Source: Alteromonas sp. MMG017 (GTDB taxonomy: Bacteria; Pseudomonadota; Gammaproteobacteria; Enterobacterales; Alteromonadaceae). Taken from it: a stretch of DNA of 64,000 nucleotides. Shown one piece after another: positions 36,251 to 44,537 of the stretch (position 1 is the first letter of the stretch; every line of letters begins with the position of its first letter). The stretch lies in the NCBI RefSeq assembly GCF_018100795.1, contig NZ_JAGJDY010000007.1, forward strand, positions 124,001-188,000. Reading direction: 5' to 3'. Under the pieces are notes generated by a model. It saw only the letters and a list, made by a program, of their open reading frames with translations. It was not told the origin of the DNA and did not search any database. The position numbers and the translations under genes are program-made.

Positions 36251-36760
36251 ATGATTTTTATTAAATTTGCGAGTCTATTGGTGCTATTGACCTTTTTCTC
36301 AGGTTGCGCACAGTTAGGTGGAACCTATTTTAAAAAGTCCTACATTTCAATTAAGGACGCAAACGATGAGACTGTAGGAACAATACTTGTTTGGGAGGCT
36401 GATACTTCTGCAGCAATTCTTTTCGAAAGTGGTCGAGCTTGCATGCAGACTGCGCTTGCAGTCAAAACCACTGAAATGGAAGCAAAAGCAAAGATCTCGG
36501 ACGCTCTACTCAATTTATCTCAAACCGCTGCCACTGTAGCATCTTCACAACAAGCAGCAAATGAACCTTTGGCTGATGTAACTGGTTCGATAAAAGAAGC
36601 GGCCAGACTATTAACTACGACGACAGAAAGAACAGCTTTCTTAAATATAGGCATGTTCTATTTGTGCCAGATTGCAGCTAATAACTCACTGACTCAAGAT
36701 CAAGCAGAGCAACTAGCTAGCAGCTTGATAGAATCAGCAGCTTCAATGAATTCTAATTAA
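36251..36760 (+). CDS. Hypothetical lipoprotein (169 aa)
   Basis: Start at ATG 36251 has GGGAG before it; an ATG-like codon at 36233 is upstream but lies before this box. The N-terminus is a lipoprotein signal (MIFIKFASLLVLLTFFSGC) with lipobox FSGC. The rest is an alanine- and threonine-rich helical domain, with AAILFESGRACMQTALAVK and LNLSQTAATVASSQQ. I recognise no family. It is divergent from the AlpA operon and convergent with the 299-aa gene, with palindromes on both sides. It is island cargo, possibly an envelope protein; no role is assigned. Confidence 0.65.
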   Translation: MIFIKFASLLVLLTFFSGCAQLGGTYFKKSYISIKDANDETVGTILVWEADTSAAILFESGRACMQTALAVKTTEMEAKAKISDALLNLSQTAATVASSQQAANEPLADVTGSIKEAARLLTTTTERTAFLNIGMFYLCQIAANNSLTQDQAEQLASSLIESAASMNSN

Positions 36761-36784
36761 GATCTTATCGGTAACTAATCAATT

Positions 36785-36817
36785 ATGACTCATATCTGGC
36801 CAACAGATATGAGTCAT
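36785..36817. repeat. 14-bp inverted repeat between convergent genes
   Basis: ATGACTCATATCTG (36785-36798) and CAGATATGAGTCAT (36804-36817) form a perfect stem with a 5-nt loop. There is no T run on either side. It contains CTCATAT and ATATGAG, the half-sites of the palindromes at 36054-36091, so it may be a related binding site as well as a bidirectional terminator. Confidence 0.5.
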
Positions 36818-36829
36818 ACAAACAAAACT

Positions 36830-37729
36830 CTAAATATCTTCAACTTCACGCAATATTTTTCGCACTGTGTTATCGCATAGTGAGAGACCTGCCTGATCCA
36901 ACATTGTACACAAAGCGGTTGTATTTCCCTTTTTTGCAAGGTCAAATCCATGTTGCTTGAAAAACATACTAATGAGTTTTAAGTAACTTCTTTTTTCTGG
37001 CGGGTGAATCGGCTTTTCTTCACTAACGTCTGATGCAGAAGGGCTACTTATTTGCGAAATAAAACGCTGAAGCTCCGTAGTTTTCAGAACAAGTTGATAC
37101 GAATGTCTATCAAGCGAAATGGAGCTATTATTTTCGATATCGTTAAAAGGGCTAATCAATTCTGCTACTTGCTCAATTTCATTAATGCTTAAGTTATCAA
37201 ACACTGTAAGCGGGTCATCAAACTGACTTTGGCTCGTTAAGCCTTTCGATTTTAATAAGCTTTCTAGCCTAGCCTCTTTTGATATTTGTGACTCTTCTGA
37301 CTTTGTTACTGGGAGGGAATCCAACAGTTTATAGATGCAGCCCTCGTGCTTTACATAGAAGCCACTAAGTTCAGAGAGTACAGGGCTATCTCCTTCAACC
37401 TCTCGTTGATAGAGTTTTCTCAATTCGAACAGTTCTTCGCCAATCATTGCTAAGTCATAAAGACCGTTAAAGATATGGACCTTCTCATCAACTTCGTTAG
37501 CCTGGACTGACCCAAATCGTTCTTCACTGTTTGTCAGCTCAAGCTCTGGCGCTAAATCAACTTTCTTAGCATATGCCTGATTCGTTAAGCGGATTGATAT
37601 AGTCAAATGGCCTTCCAGCGATAGTTCGTATATGTCAGCGACTGAAACTGTCTCTTCTAACGTCGCTGACAAGTAATCGGCAGAGTCATATATAGACAGA
37701 TATTGCTTTAATTTTAATAGCTTATTCAT
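36830..37729 (-). CDS. Unknown 299-aa island protein
   Basis: I do not recognise a named family. The N-terminus (ADYLSATLEETVSVADIYEL, then LSLEGHLTISIRL) resembles a segment found in hypothetical proteins of integrative elements that have two domains and no known activity. The C-terminus is a possible HTH (NTTALCTMLDQAGLSLCDNTVRKIL). The middle is low-complexity and acidic. No signal peptide or membrane segment. It is the last gene before the right end, as is usual for cargo or regulators. A DNA-binding role is possible but not shown. Confidence 0.55.
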   Translation of the reverse strand: MNKLLKLKQYLSIYDSADYLSATLEETVSVADIYELSLEGHLTISIRLTNQAYAKKVDLAPELELTNSEERFGSVQANEVDEKVHIFNGLYDLAMIGEELFELRKLYQREVEGDSPVLSELSGFYVKHEGCIYKLLDSLPVTKSEESQISKEARLESLLKSKGLTSQSQFDDPLTVFDNLSINEIEQVAELISPFNDIENNSSISLDRHSYQLVLKTTELQRFISQISSPSASDVSEEKPIHPPEKRSYLKLISMFFKQHGFDLAKKGNTTALCTMLDQAGLSLCDNTVRKILREVEDI

Positions 37730-37900
37730 TAATTAGTTTTCTCAGACTTGAAGTTCAACAGCTGCCTTTTAGACAAAATTAGTTAATATCCTAGGCAACT
37801 ACTCATGACATCTTTTGCGGGGCCGATCTATAAATTATCTCTTTTTGGCACTGCTCACATTATAAAAAGCTAAGAAAATTTGGTTTAGACAAAACAGATA

Positions 37901-37919
37901 GGTACACACGTGGGTACAC
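37901..37919. promoter_or_regulatory. Right integrase arm-type sites (GGTACAC doublet)
   Basis: GGTACAC at 37901-37907 and 37913-37919, spaced 12 bp. The left end (27116-27134) has the same spacing and the same TGGGTACAC second copy, with only the three bases between differing. It is 52 bases from the degenerate ssrA copy. Confidence 0.6.
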
Positions 37920-37970
37920 AGGATAAAATCAAACAGTAAAATTAATCATATATACAATTACATACAAACC

Positions 37971-37999
37971 AGTTTCAACTTACGCCAGCCCACCAATTC
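37971..37999 (+). other. attR candidate: degenerate ssrA 3' end copy
   Basis: This matches the ssrA terminus at 26976-27005 at 24 of 30 aligned columns, with one deleted base in the acceptor stem and five substitutions. It ends in CCACCAATTC, identical to attL. The imperfection suggests either a remnant that decayed after integration or a mismatched secondary site. Confidence 0.55.
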
Positions 38000-38005
38000 G
38001 CTTTA

Positions 38006-38026
38006 AGCCCCTTTTAGGGGCTTTTT
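38006..38026 (+). terminator. Terminator beyond the island end
   Basis: AGCCCC (38006-38011) pairs with GGGGCT (38017-38022) around TTTTA, followed by T residues. It sits directly after the candidate attR, in the position a terminator of ssrA would have had before the island arrived. Confidence 0.6.
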
Positions 38027-38257
38027 GCATTTATGGGCGAACAAGAAGTAAGCCTGTTTGGATATCTCAGCACTTGACCGATAAAACTCGGCTATCTATG
38101 GCGCTAGCAATAGAAACATGAAGCGTTAATAACGTATAATGCTTAAATAATAAAAAAATCACTATTCAATGTTGCTGCCTGTTTTCGTTTTGTTAATTAG
38201 GCCTACATTGATTCAAAACACCCCTACTACACCAAGTTGCTATATCAAATGTTAGCG

Positions 38258-38269
38258 TTAACGCGTTAA
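38258..38269. promoter_or_regulatory. 12-bp palindrome upstream of MFS gene
   Basis: TTAACGCGTTAA is a perfect palindrome 87 bases before the MFS ATG. It could be a regulator operator. No adjacent regulator gene is present, so this is tentative. Confidence 0.35.
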
Positions 38270-38355
38270 TTGCTTTCTATCGCACAAGTTCTCACAACGT
38301 ATTTGTTATTGATGGCGCCCCTATCAGCGGTAGCTGTTAAAATTTTAAGGTATTT

Positions 38356-39549
38356 ATGTCTGCATCACCTTCAAACCGAAGCACTGTAATTTGGCCTATG
38401 TTAGTGATGGCCCTTGGCACGTTTGTGTTAGGGCTCACCGAGTTTTCATCTATGTCGATGTTGCCTCTTATCGCTGAAAGTTTCGATGTTACGCCATCTA
38501 TGGCCGGCAATGTAATAAGCGGCTATGCCATTGGTGTAGTCATTGGCGCGCCTTCGTTTATGTTGCTCACCAATAAAACCAACCGTCGCACTGCATTAAT
38601 TATCTTTGCAGCAATGATGTGTATAGCTAATGGCTTAAGTGCTATCGCTTCAAGCTTGCCAGAGTTGGTGTTTTATCGCGTATTGTCTGGGTTACCCCAC
38701 GGCGCTTATTTCGGCACCGCGTTGTTAATTGCCGCTAGTATGGCGCCTACTGGAAAACGCGCCAGCTATATGTCGATGGTATTTGCTGGCTTAACTATTG
38801 CCACAATCGTTGGTGTGCCTATGGCTACCCTGATTGGGCAGAATATGAGTTGGCGCGTGTGTATGGCTATAGTGGCGGCGCTTGCGCTCATCACCATTGC
38901 GCTTATTTATCTGTTCGTACCTAGTAGCCCGGTGACTACTCCAACGAACTTACGAGAGGAGTTTGGCGTACTTAAAAATAAATTGGTATGGTCAATTTCA
39001 GGCATTATATTTGTGGGTTTTGGTGGCGTTTTTTGTATTTATACCTACCTTGCCGATACCATATTAAACGTGACTAACTCACCAGAAGTCACTATTTCGG
39101 TAGCCATGATGATGTTCGGCATTGGTACCACTATCGGTAACTGGTTTATTAGTAAACTTGCTGACAAATCCCCTCTTCGCACCACAGGTATAGCATTACT
39201 ATGTAGTGTTGGCGTAGCTATTATGTATGTATTTGCGGCGAGCAATATTTGGTGGCTATACCTTACCGTATTCCTACTAGGCGCAAGCGTTGGCTTAGCC
39301 GCTGTTATTCAGTCGATGTTGTTAGATGTTTCACCCACGGGACATGCAATGATAGGCGCCCTAGTGCAGTGCGCGTTTAATACGGCAAATGCCATTGGCC
39401 CTATGTTAGGCGGTGCTATGTTGGCATCTGGCGCTAGTTTCAACGAAACCGGCTACGCATCGGCTATGCTGTTCTTTGGTGGTTTTATCATGTGGGCACT
39501 TAGTTATTTACAACTGCGTAATCGCAATCTCAGCCTCGCTACTAGTTAA
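38356..39549 (+). CDS. Major facilitator superfamily transporter, DHA1/AraJ-like
   Basis: A 397-residue, twelve-helix carrier. Helix 1 has MVMALGTFVLGLTEFSSMSMLPLIAESF, typical of the AraJ/sugar-efflux-type branch. Loop 2-3 is ISGYAIGVVIGAPSFMLLTNKTNRRT, and the segment GLPHGAYFGTALLIAASMAP is the branch's diagnostic TM4 motif. Probably an exporter of small sugars, drugs or amino acids; the substrate is not determined. First chromosomal gene right of the island, with a promoter region but no partner. Confidence 0.8.
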   Translation: MSASPSNRSTVIWPMLVMALGTFVLGLTEFSSMSMLPLIAESFDVTPSMAGNVISGYAIGVVIGAPSFMLLTNKTNRRTALIIFAAMMCIANGLSAIASSLPELVFYRVLSGLPHGAYFGTALLIAASMAPTGKRASYMSMVFAGLTIATIVGVPMATLIGQNMSWRVCMAIVAALALITIALIYLFVPSSPVTTPTNLREEFGVLKNKLVWSISGIIFVGFGGVFCIYTYLADTILNVTNSPEVTISVAMMMFGIGTTIGNWFISKLADKSPLRTTGIALLCSVGVAIMYVFAASNIWWLYLTVFLLGASVGLAAVIQSMLLDVSPTGHAMIGALVQCAFNTANAIGPMLGGAMLASGASFNETGYASAMLFFGGFIMWALSYLQLRNRNLSLATS

Positions 39550-39616
39550 GAAGCAGTTTAAAAGTAAGGAGCAGAGTACATTTATTCTTATTAATGTACT
39601 CTGACCCCATTTTTAA

Positions 39617-41932
39617 CTAAAACTGGCTCTCATCAACCAACTCAAGCCAAATAGGGTTGGTGTAGGCTTTACGGCCTTCAATATCTTCTACAACCAACGC
39701 TACCCATCCAGAGACTTGTGGTACTTCAAAACTAACCGAACCTTTATCTCCTGTCAGCGCTTTATCTTCAAGTACTACGCTGTTCGCGGCACTTTGCCTT
39801 TTGGTAGCAGTTGCAGTGTTATCGCTACCAATTAACTGCACAGATTTAAGCCCATTTACCGCCACCAAATCGAAATTGATCGTTTGTGCTTGTGCCTTTG
39901 CAAGCTTTAAGGTATCGCCAAACATCACATTTTCAGGGTAAATAATAGGGCCAAAAGATACGTAAGAATGACCGTCTTTTGCTGCTTGTGAGAAGGCTTT
40001 AGCTGTCGGTTTACTTCCTGTATAAACGAATAGTCTATTCAATCCACTGGTTTGGTTTAATACATCGTGGGTGTCTGAACCTGCAGTAAAGTAGTACGGT
40101 AATCCTTCACTCCACAACTGGTGCGCCTTGTTAATGGTTGGGGCGTTAGGCACCACTGCATTTAACTCGAATAAATCAATGCTAGGATTAAATCCCCCTG
40201 GCGCTGTGCCTTTATCTAAACTGCTTAAATAGCCATAAGGTATGTAGGGGTGATTTGAGGCAATAACAGTAGCACCCATGCGCCGAACATCTTCAATAAT
40301 ACTTTGTATATCATCTACGCCAGGATCAACCGTTAATTGCGCCCCACTATTAATAGGAAACGCATTGAAATGCCCCCAAGACGGCGACACTTCAATAGAC
40401 GGTATAAAGGGTATATTGCGCTTATCGGCCAGTGTTTGAATGGTGTCGTTGTTTTTAGTGGAATCATGATCGCTAACAAACAGCACGTTTAAACCAGCTG
40501 CTAACTGAGAGCGAACCAAGTTTTTCGGGTTCGTTGACCCTTCTAACACATCGGCATGATGATGCAGGTCGCCCGCGTACCAACCGTGCTTCGTGGGATA
40601 GGTTTTTACATCAATAGCGCTTGCTACGGTTGTTGTTTTATTTGCATCAACACTTGCCGCTATCATGGTATTTTGGGCATTAAAATCCGCACCATGTGAA
40701 ACGCTTAATTCGTATTCCCCCGGTGCCAAACCAAATACGGCGTTGCCGATATTATCAAGGTCAGTAAAAAAGGTTCGCGCCCCCAAATATTCGATAAGTG
40801 GTTGGTTACCCTGCTCTATCGTAATTTTTGCATCTATGGGCTGCTGACTTTTTGCATCGGTAATATCAAGGCTTATTTTGCCGGGTGCGCGAAGCGCATC
40901 GAATGAAAGTGTTTGGGTCGCATTCTCTTCAACTGTTATCAGGCGCGTTTTACTGTCTGAATGTTGTTTGCCTGTAGCGTACACTTCGTAGTCTCCTACC
41001 GGCAGTGTGAATGCCACATTTTTGCCATCACCCATCGCCCACATGTAAGGCACACCATTCTGCGATACGACAATAGCGGCTTGTTCTACGTCTTGCCCTT
41101 CCTGGGTACTTATATGCGCTTGAATTGTGCCGTTTTTTAGCCCTTTACGTTTTATTTCAGCGCTAACAACGGGCGCTAAGTCACCCCGTGGCAACACCTG
41201 ATAATCACCCGAGAATGTCATACTTTTTGAAGGGCTAAGTATATGTGCCGCGTATAAATCACGTGACTGATTTTTAGTTTCTCGCATATAAGGTGCGTGC
41301 AGTGCAATCGCCCATTCTTCGTCGTAACCTACAAAACGGTCTGATAACCATTTATTTTCTAATGGTTTATCGATGGTGTGATTTCGAGGAACAGCGAATT
41401 TGTATCCGGAATCTGGCCATAATGTGTAGCCCGAAAGCGCTTCTATATCGCTATCACCTTTATTAGTCATGGTGGTTTCAACATGAATAAGGTCTGAACC
41501 CTCAGAAAGGCGGTATGTGGTACTTATTTCTGCGTCACCAAAGTCTCTTTTAATGTTAACTACCGCTTCTTCAGCCGTGTCTTTGAGAATATCAATTTTG
41601 GTGTAGGTGTTGGGCCAGCTAGACCAGTTATTTGGAATGAAATCGGCAAAAGCAACGCGGTCGTTACTCAAAGTGCCATCAGCTTTCACATTAGCAATAT
41701 CAACTATACAGCCTCTTGCTACCCCCCACGGCGGCGCTGAGTCTACTGCTATAGCAAATGCCAATTTATCGTTTTGAATGGTTAAATCTTGATTGGAAAT
41801 AGCATTTCCATGTGGAATTGCTGTTTTGCCTTTTGTGATACTAACCGAGGCATGACTCGCATGAGATACAAGACTGCCCGATACCAGTAATGAGATACCC
41901 AATAATGCAGGGCTAAGCGTCGAAAACTTCAT
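39617..41932 (-). CDS. CehA/McbA-family PHP metallohydrolase (secreted)
   Basis: A 771-residue protein with a signal peptide (LGISLLVSGSLVSHASHA). The first 430 residues are beta-rich, with carboxypeptidase-regulatory-like repeats. The C-terminal 300 residues are a PHP domain: GWYAGDLHHHAD, LFVSDHDST, IEVSPSWGHFN, ASNHPY and FTAGSDTHD supply the metal-binding His/Asp/Glu ligands. The CehA/McbA family includes carbaryl and phosphodiester hydrolases. It should act in the periplasm. It lies downstream of the bet-linked receptor, separated by that gene's terminator, so a shared function is possible but not shown. Confidence 0.78.
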   Translation of the reverse strand: MKFSTLSPALLGISLLVSGSLVSHASHASVSITKGKTAIPHGNAISNQDLTIQNDKLAFAIAVDSAPPWGVARGCIVDIANVKADGTLSNDRVAFADFIPNNWSSWPNTYTKIDILKDTAEEAVVNIKRDFGDAEISTTYRLSEGSDLIHVETTMTNKGDSDIEALSGYTLWPDSGYKFAVPRNHTIDKPLENKWLSDRFVGYDEEWAIALHAPYMRETKNQSRDLYAAHILSPSKSMTFSGDYQVLPRGDLAPVVSAEIKRKGLKNGTIQAHISTQEGQDVEQAAIVVSQNGVPYMWAMGDGKNVAFTLPVGDYEVYATGKQHSDSKTRLITVEENATQTLSFDALRAPGKISLDITDAKSQQPIDAKITIEQGNQPLIEYLGARTFFTDLDNIGNAVFGLAPGEYELSVSHGADFNAQNTMIAASVDANKTTTVASAIDVKTYPTKHGWYAGDLHHHADVLEGSTNPKNLVRSQLAAGLNVLFVSDHDSTKNNDTIQTLADKRNIPFIPSIEVSPSWGHFNAFPINSGAQLTVDPGVDDIQSIIEDVRRMGATVIASNHPYIPYGYLSSLDKGTAPGGFNPSIDLFELNAVVPNAPTINKAHQLWSEGLPYYFTAGSDTHDVLNQTSGLNRLFVYTGSKPTAKAFSQAAKDGHSYVSFGPIIYPENVMFGDTLKLAKAQAQTINFDLVAVNGLKSVQLIGSDNTATATKRQSAANSVVLEDKALTGDKGSVSFEVPQVSGWVALVVEDIEGRKAYTNPIWLELVDESQF

Positions 41933-42026
41933 AGAAACACCTTATGTGGCAATAACAAGTCGCTTTAGTGAATTGAGTAAGTAGAAAAATAATAGATCTG
42001 AAGAGCGAAAGTATGTGGTAGCAATT

Positions 42027-42064
42027 GAAAAAAAGCCGCAACCAGAAATTCTGATTGCGGCTTT
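42027..42064 (-). terminator. Terminator of the bet-cluster TonB-dependent receptor
   Basis: On the minus strand AAGCCGCAATCAG pairs with CTGGTTGCGGCTT (one G-T pair) over a 5-nt loop, followed by T residues. It lies about 40 bases after the receptor stop at 42103. Confidence 0.8.
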
Positions 42065-42102
42065 ATCTATTGTATTACATAGCTCTAATTACGCAGTGCT
42101 AA

Positions 42103-44466
42103 TTACATAGCAACGCGAACGTTGAAAGAAGCGATGCGAGGTGCACCAATCCATCCAGCGTTTGCAGCAATAGAACCAAGGTAGTCTTCGTCGAACACAT
42201 TGTTTACCGTAAAGCTTAGCTCTACGCTATCAATGCCGCCGCCAATATCGTAAGCCGTTTTACCTAGATATAGGTCACTAACAATGTAAGAGTCAGTTTC
42301 TTGTGTATTAGCTTGGTCTAAGAAACGCTCACCTACATATTTTGTGCTAAAGCCAGCGTAGAAATCACCTTTAGTGTAGTCAAAGCTAACCACAGCCATA
42401 TCTTCTGGCGAGCCTATTACGGTGTTACCGCTAACGCCTTCGTCAGTGTAAGTTGAATCGTTTTTGGTATAAGAAACATATATGCCTAGTGAATCAGTGA
42501 TGTTGTAATCAACTGATGCTTCTATACCATCAGATTCAATACCACCGTCATTGATGTAGCCGCCTGCCGCAGATTCTAAGAAATCGATACCATTTACATC
42601 TTCGTTGCTAACAAAGGTAATGCGGTTTTCAAATTCAATAGTGTAATACGTTAAGCTAGCATTAAACCCTAGTGTTGAATAACGCAAACCGAAATCGATA
42701 TTGTCTGCGGTTTCTGGCTCTACCGTACTGATATCAGTATCGTCACGCTCTAATACAGCATCTTTAACCGCTGCAAAGTTCTCTGCGTACCCACCGAAAA
42801 GCTCTAAACCGTCAACCGGTAAAGGTGCAACGAAACCAGCTGAAATCAGTACATCAGAATCAGATGATATGTTTAAGTTATTTTCAGGCGTAAATTGATC
42901 TTCTTTAGACACATCAACATTAAATTGCTTTGCCCCTAAACGAAGCTTAGCAAACCCTGCATCAAGTTCGTTTTCAACATAATACATAAGCGTTTCAACC
43001 GGGAATTCTCGGTCGTACTGAACCCAATAAGGAGTGTTTTCATAGCGAGAACTCGTTGAAGCATCAATGGTCTTGTGCCAATCGCGGTATTCGTCACGCT
43101 GATAATCTTCGTACCAGAAACCACCGCGAACTACGTTGTCCATATCGGCAATAGTTGTATGCCAAACAAAATCACCGTTTATGCCATAACGCTTCTTATT
43201 GTAATGTGTGTGGCGATTAGAGCTTACTGCAATAGCACCTTGTTCATAGCAATTTGGATCAACTTCAGCACCGCCACCACCATAAGGTGAACTGATTGAG
43301 CTTACACAGCCATCAACCGGTGATAACGCTTCACCAGCGCTGTTCACAAAGTAGATAAGGCCTAAAGTATCGCCGCCATTTACGGTGCTTGAGGTGTTTA
43401 ATTCAGAGTTTGCATTACCTGCACCGTCATCAGTTACATCAGCAATATAGTATGGGTTCCACTTACCCGTACCTTCATTTTCGTGATAATAAACGTTAGT
43501 GCTAAAATCGATGCTTCCCACTGAGAAATCGGCTTTTAGATAGGTGAAGAAGTTCTCGCGCTCGGTAACCCATCCTCCACGATAAACCTGATCTTGATAT
43601 GGAATGCCAGACCAACTTTCCGTTAATCCATCCCAATCGGGGTTTTGAGCATACTGCGCTAAACCATAAACACGCTGATAAGTGTATTCTTGTGCATCGT
43701 CGTAACTCACATAGCCAGTAAGGTCTACTTCACCTACTGTGCTAATGATTTTACCTTCTAAATGGTCACGAGTATTGGTGATTGACCCATCCATGTAATC
43801 ATCATTTTGCTGTGTAGATAATGAAAGCCATGCAAACGTATCTGGTGCAATCTCGCCTGTATCATAACGAACATAAATTTTACTGGCGTTGTATTCTGCA
43901 AACGTTGTACTTACTGTTAATTGCTCGTCCAACGCAGGCATGATGGTTGTGAAATCCATCGTACCGCCTAGCGCTTCATTCGAACGAGAACTAATATCAG
44001 CGGTACCCTGAGAAACTTCCGTACTACGTAAGTTTTCGGTATCAATATATCGGCTGGCTTTCGTACCACCACCGTAGTTCGAGTTACCGTTGGCAATACC
44101 ATCAACAGTCATACCGATTTGTTGTGAATCTAAGTTCACTTGGAAACCACGGATTGAAATTGTTGTAGACCACTCATCAGAGCCAAATGGGTCGCCTTCA
44201 GTAACCAGTACCCCAGGCAAGTTATCGATGAGAGCTAATGCGCTAGTCATCGGGGTCTGTTGTTTTTTCATTTCTGTTGAAATGGCACTGTTTGCGTAAG
44301 AAACATTACGTCCAGTCACCAATATTGATTCAACTACTTTTTCTTTTTCTTCTTCAGCTGCTTGCGCTTCCGCTTCTTGAGCTAACGCATGCATTGATGT
44401 TAATGACATCCCTGCAAGTACTGATAAAGCAATGAAACTACGCTTTTTTGGCATATAAGTGTTCAT
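42103..44466 (-). CDS. TonB-dependent receptor in choline/betaine gene cluster
   Basis: About 787 residues from ATG 44466, which has a GGGAG box; an in-frame start at 44532 lacks one. The N-terminus is a signal peptide (SFIALSVLAGMSLTSMHALA), followed by an acidic stretch, a TonB box (ESILVTGRNVSYA) and a plug with LIDNLPGVLVTEGDP and RSTEVSQGTADISSRSNEAL. The barrel ends in SFNVRVAM. It is 71 bases downstream of the BCCT-like gene in the bet operon, pointing to uptake of a choline-containing compound; this is inference from position. Confidence 0.84.
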   Translation of the reverse strand: MNTYMPKKRSFIALSVLAGMSLTSMHALAQEAEAQAAEEEKEKVVESILVTGRNVSYANSAISTEMKKQQTPMTSALALIDNLPGVLVTEGDPFGSDEWSTTISIRGFQVNLDSQQIGMTVDGIANGNSNYGGGTKASRYIDTENLRSTEVSQGTADISSRSNEALGGTMDFTTIMPALDEQLTVSTTFAEYNASKIYVRYDTGEIAPDTFAWLSLSTQQNDDYMDGSITNTRDHLEGKIISTVGEVDLTGYVSYDDAQEYTYQRVYGLAQYAQNPDWDGLTESWSGIPYQDQVYRGGWVTERENFFTYLKADFSVGSIDFSTNVYYHENEGTGKWNPYYIADVTDDGAGNANSELNTSSTVNGGDTLGLIYFVNSAGEALSPVDGCVSSISSPYGGGGAEVDPNCYEQGAIAVSSNRHTHYNKKRYGINGDFVWHTTIADMDNVVRGGFWYEDYQRDEYRDWHKTIDASTSSRYENTPYWVQYDREFPVETLMYYVENELDAGFAKLRLGAKQFNVDVSKEDQFTPENNLNISSDSDVLISAGFVAPLPVDGLELFGGYAENFAAVKDAVLERDDTDISTVEPETADNIDFGLRYSTLGFNASLTYYTIEFENRITFVSNEDVNGIDFLESAAGGYINDGGIESDGIEASVDYNITDSLGIYVSYTKNDSTYTDEGVSGNTVIGSPEDMAVVSFDYTKGDFYAGFSTKYVGERFLDQANTQETDSYIVSDLYLGKTAYDIGGGIDSVELSFTVNNVFDEDYLGSIAANAGWIGAPRIASFNVRVAM

Positions 44467-44537
44467 AAAACTCCCGTTAAGTGTGTTTTGTTCTATTAAG
44501 TGTTTTAAATGTAAAGTAATGTTTTTGTTCAAGACGT

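Larger units (their letters stand above)
27002..37999. mobile_element. Integrated genomic island at ssrA carrying a Gabija defence system
   Basis: About 11 kb. The left boundary is the ssrA 3' end, the right a degenerate copy of it (37971-37999). A tyrosine integrase gene lies at the left end, and matching GGTACAC doublets sit near both ends. Contents in order: integrase, an unrecognised gene, gajB, gajA, serine recombinase, a second tyrosine recombinase with two small DNA-binding partners, a lipoprotein and a 299-aa unknown. The defence genes are visibly AT-richer than flanking chromosomal genes. No conjugation, replication or phage structural genes are visible, so mobility probably depends on a helper. 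Confidence 0.8.
37730..38355. other. Non-coding region containing island right end and upstream of MFS gene
   Basis: A stretch of 626 bases with no convincing gene. It holds the GGTACAC doublet (37901-37919), the candidate attR (37971-37999), the terminator (38006-38026), and then about 330 bases of chromosomal DNA before the MFS start. Near 38258 is a 12-bp perfect palindrome, TTAACGCGTTAA. Confidence 0.6.

Noticed and set aside
27002-37999. Prophage or integrative conjugative element
   Set aside because: No capsid, terminase, replication, relaxase or type IV secretion gene is visible; it is better described as a small integrated island.
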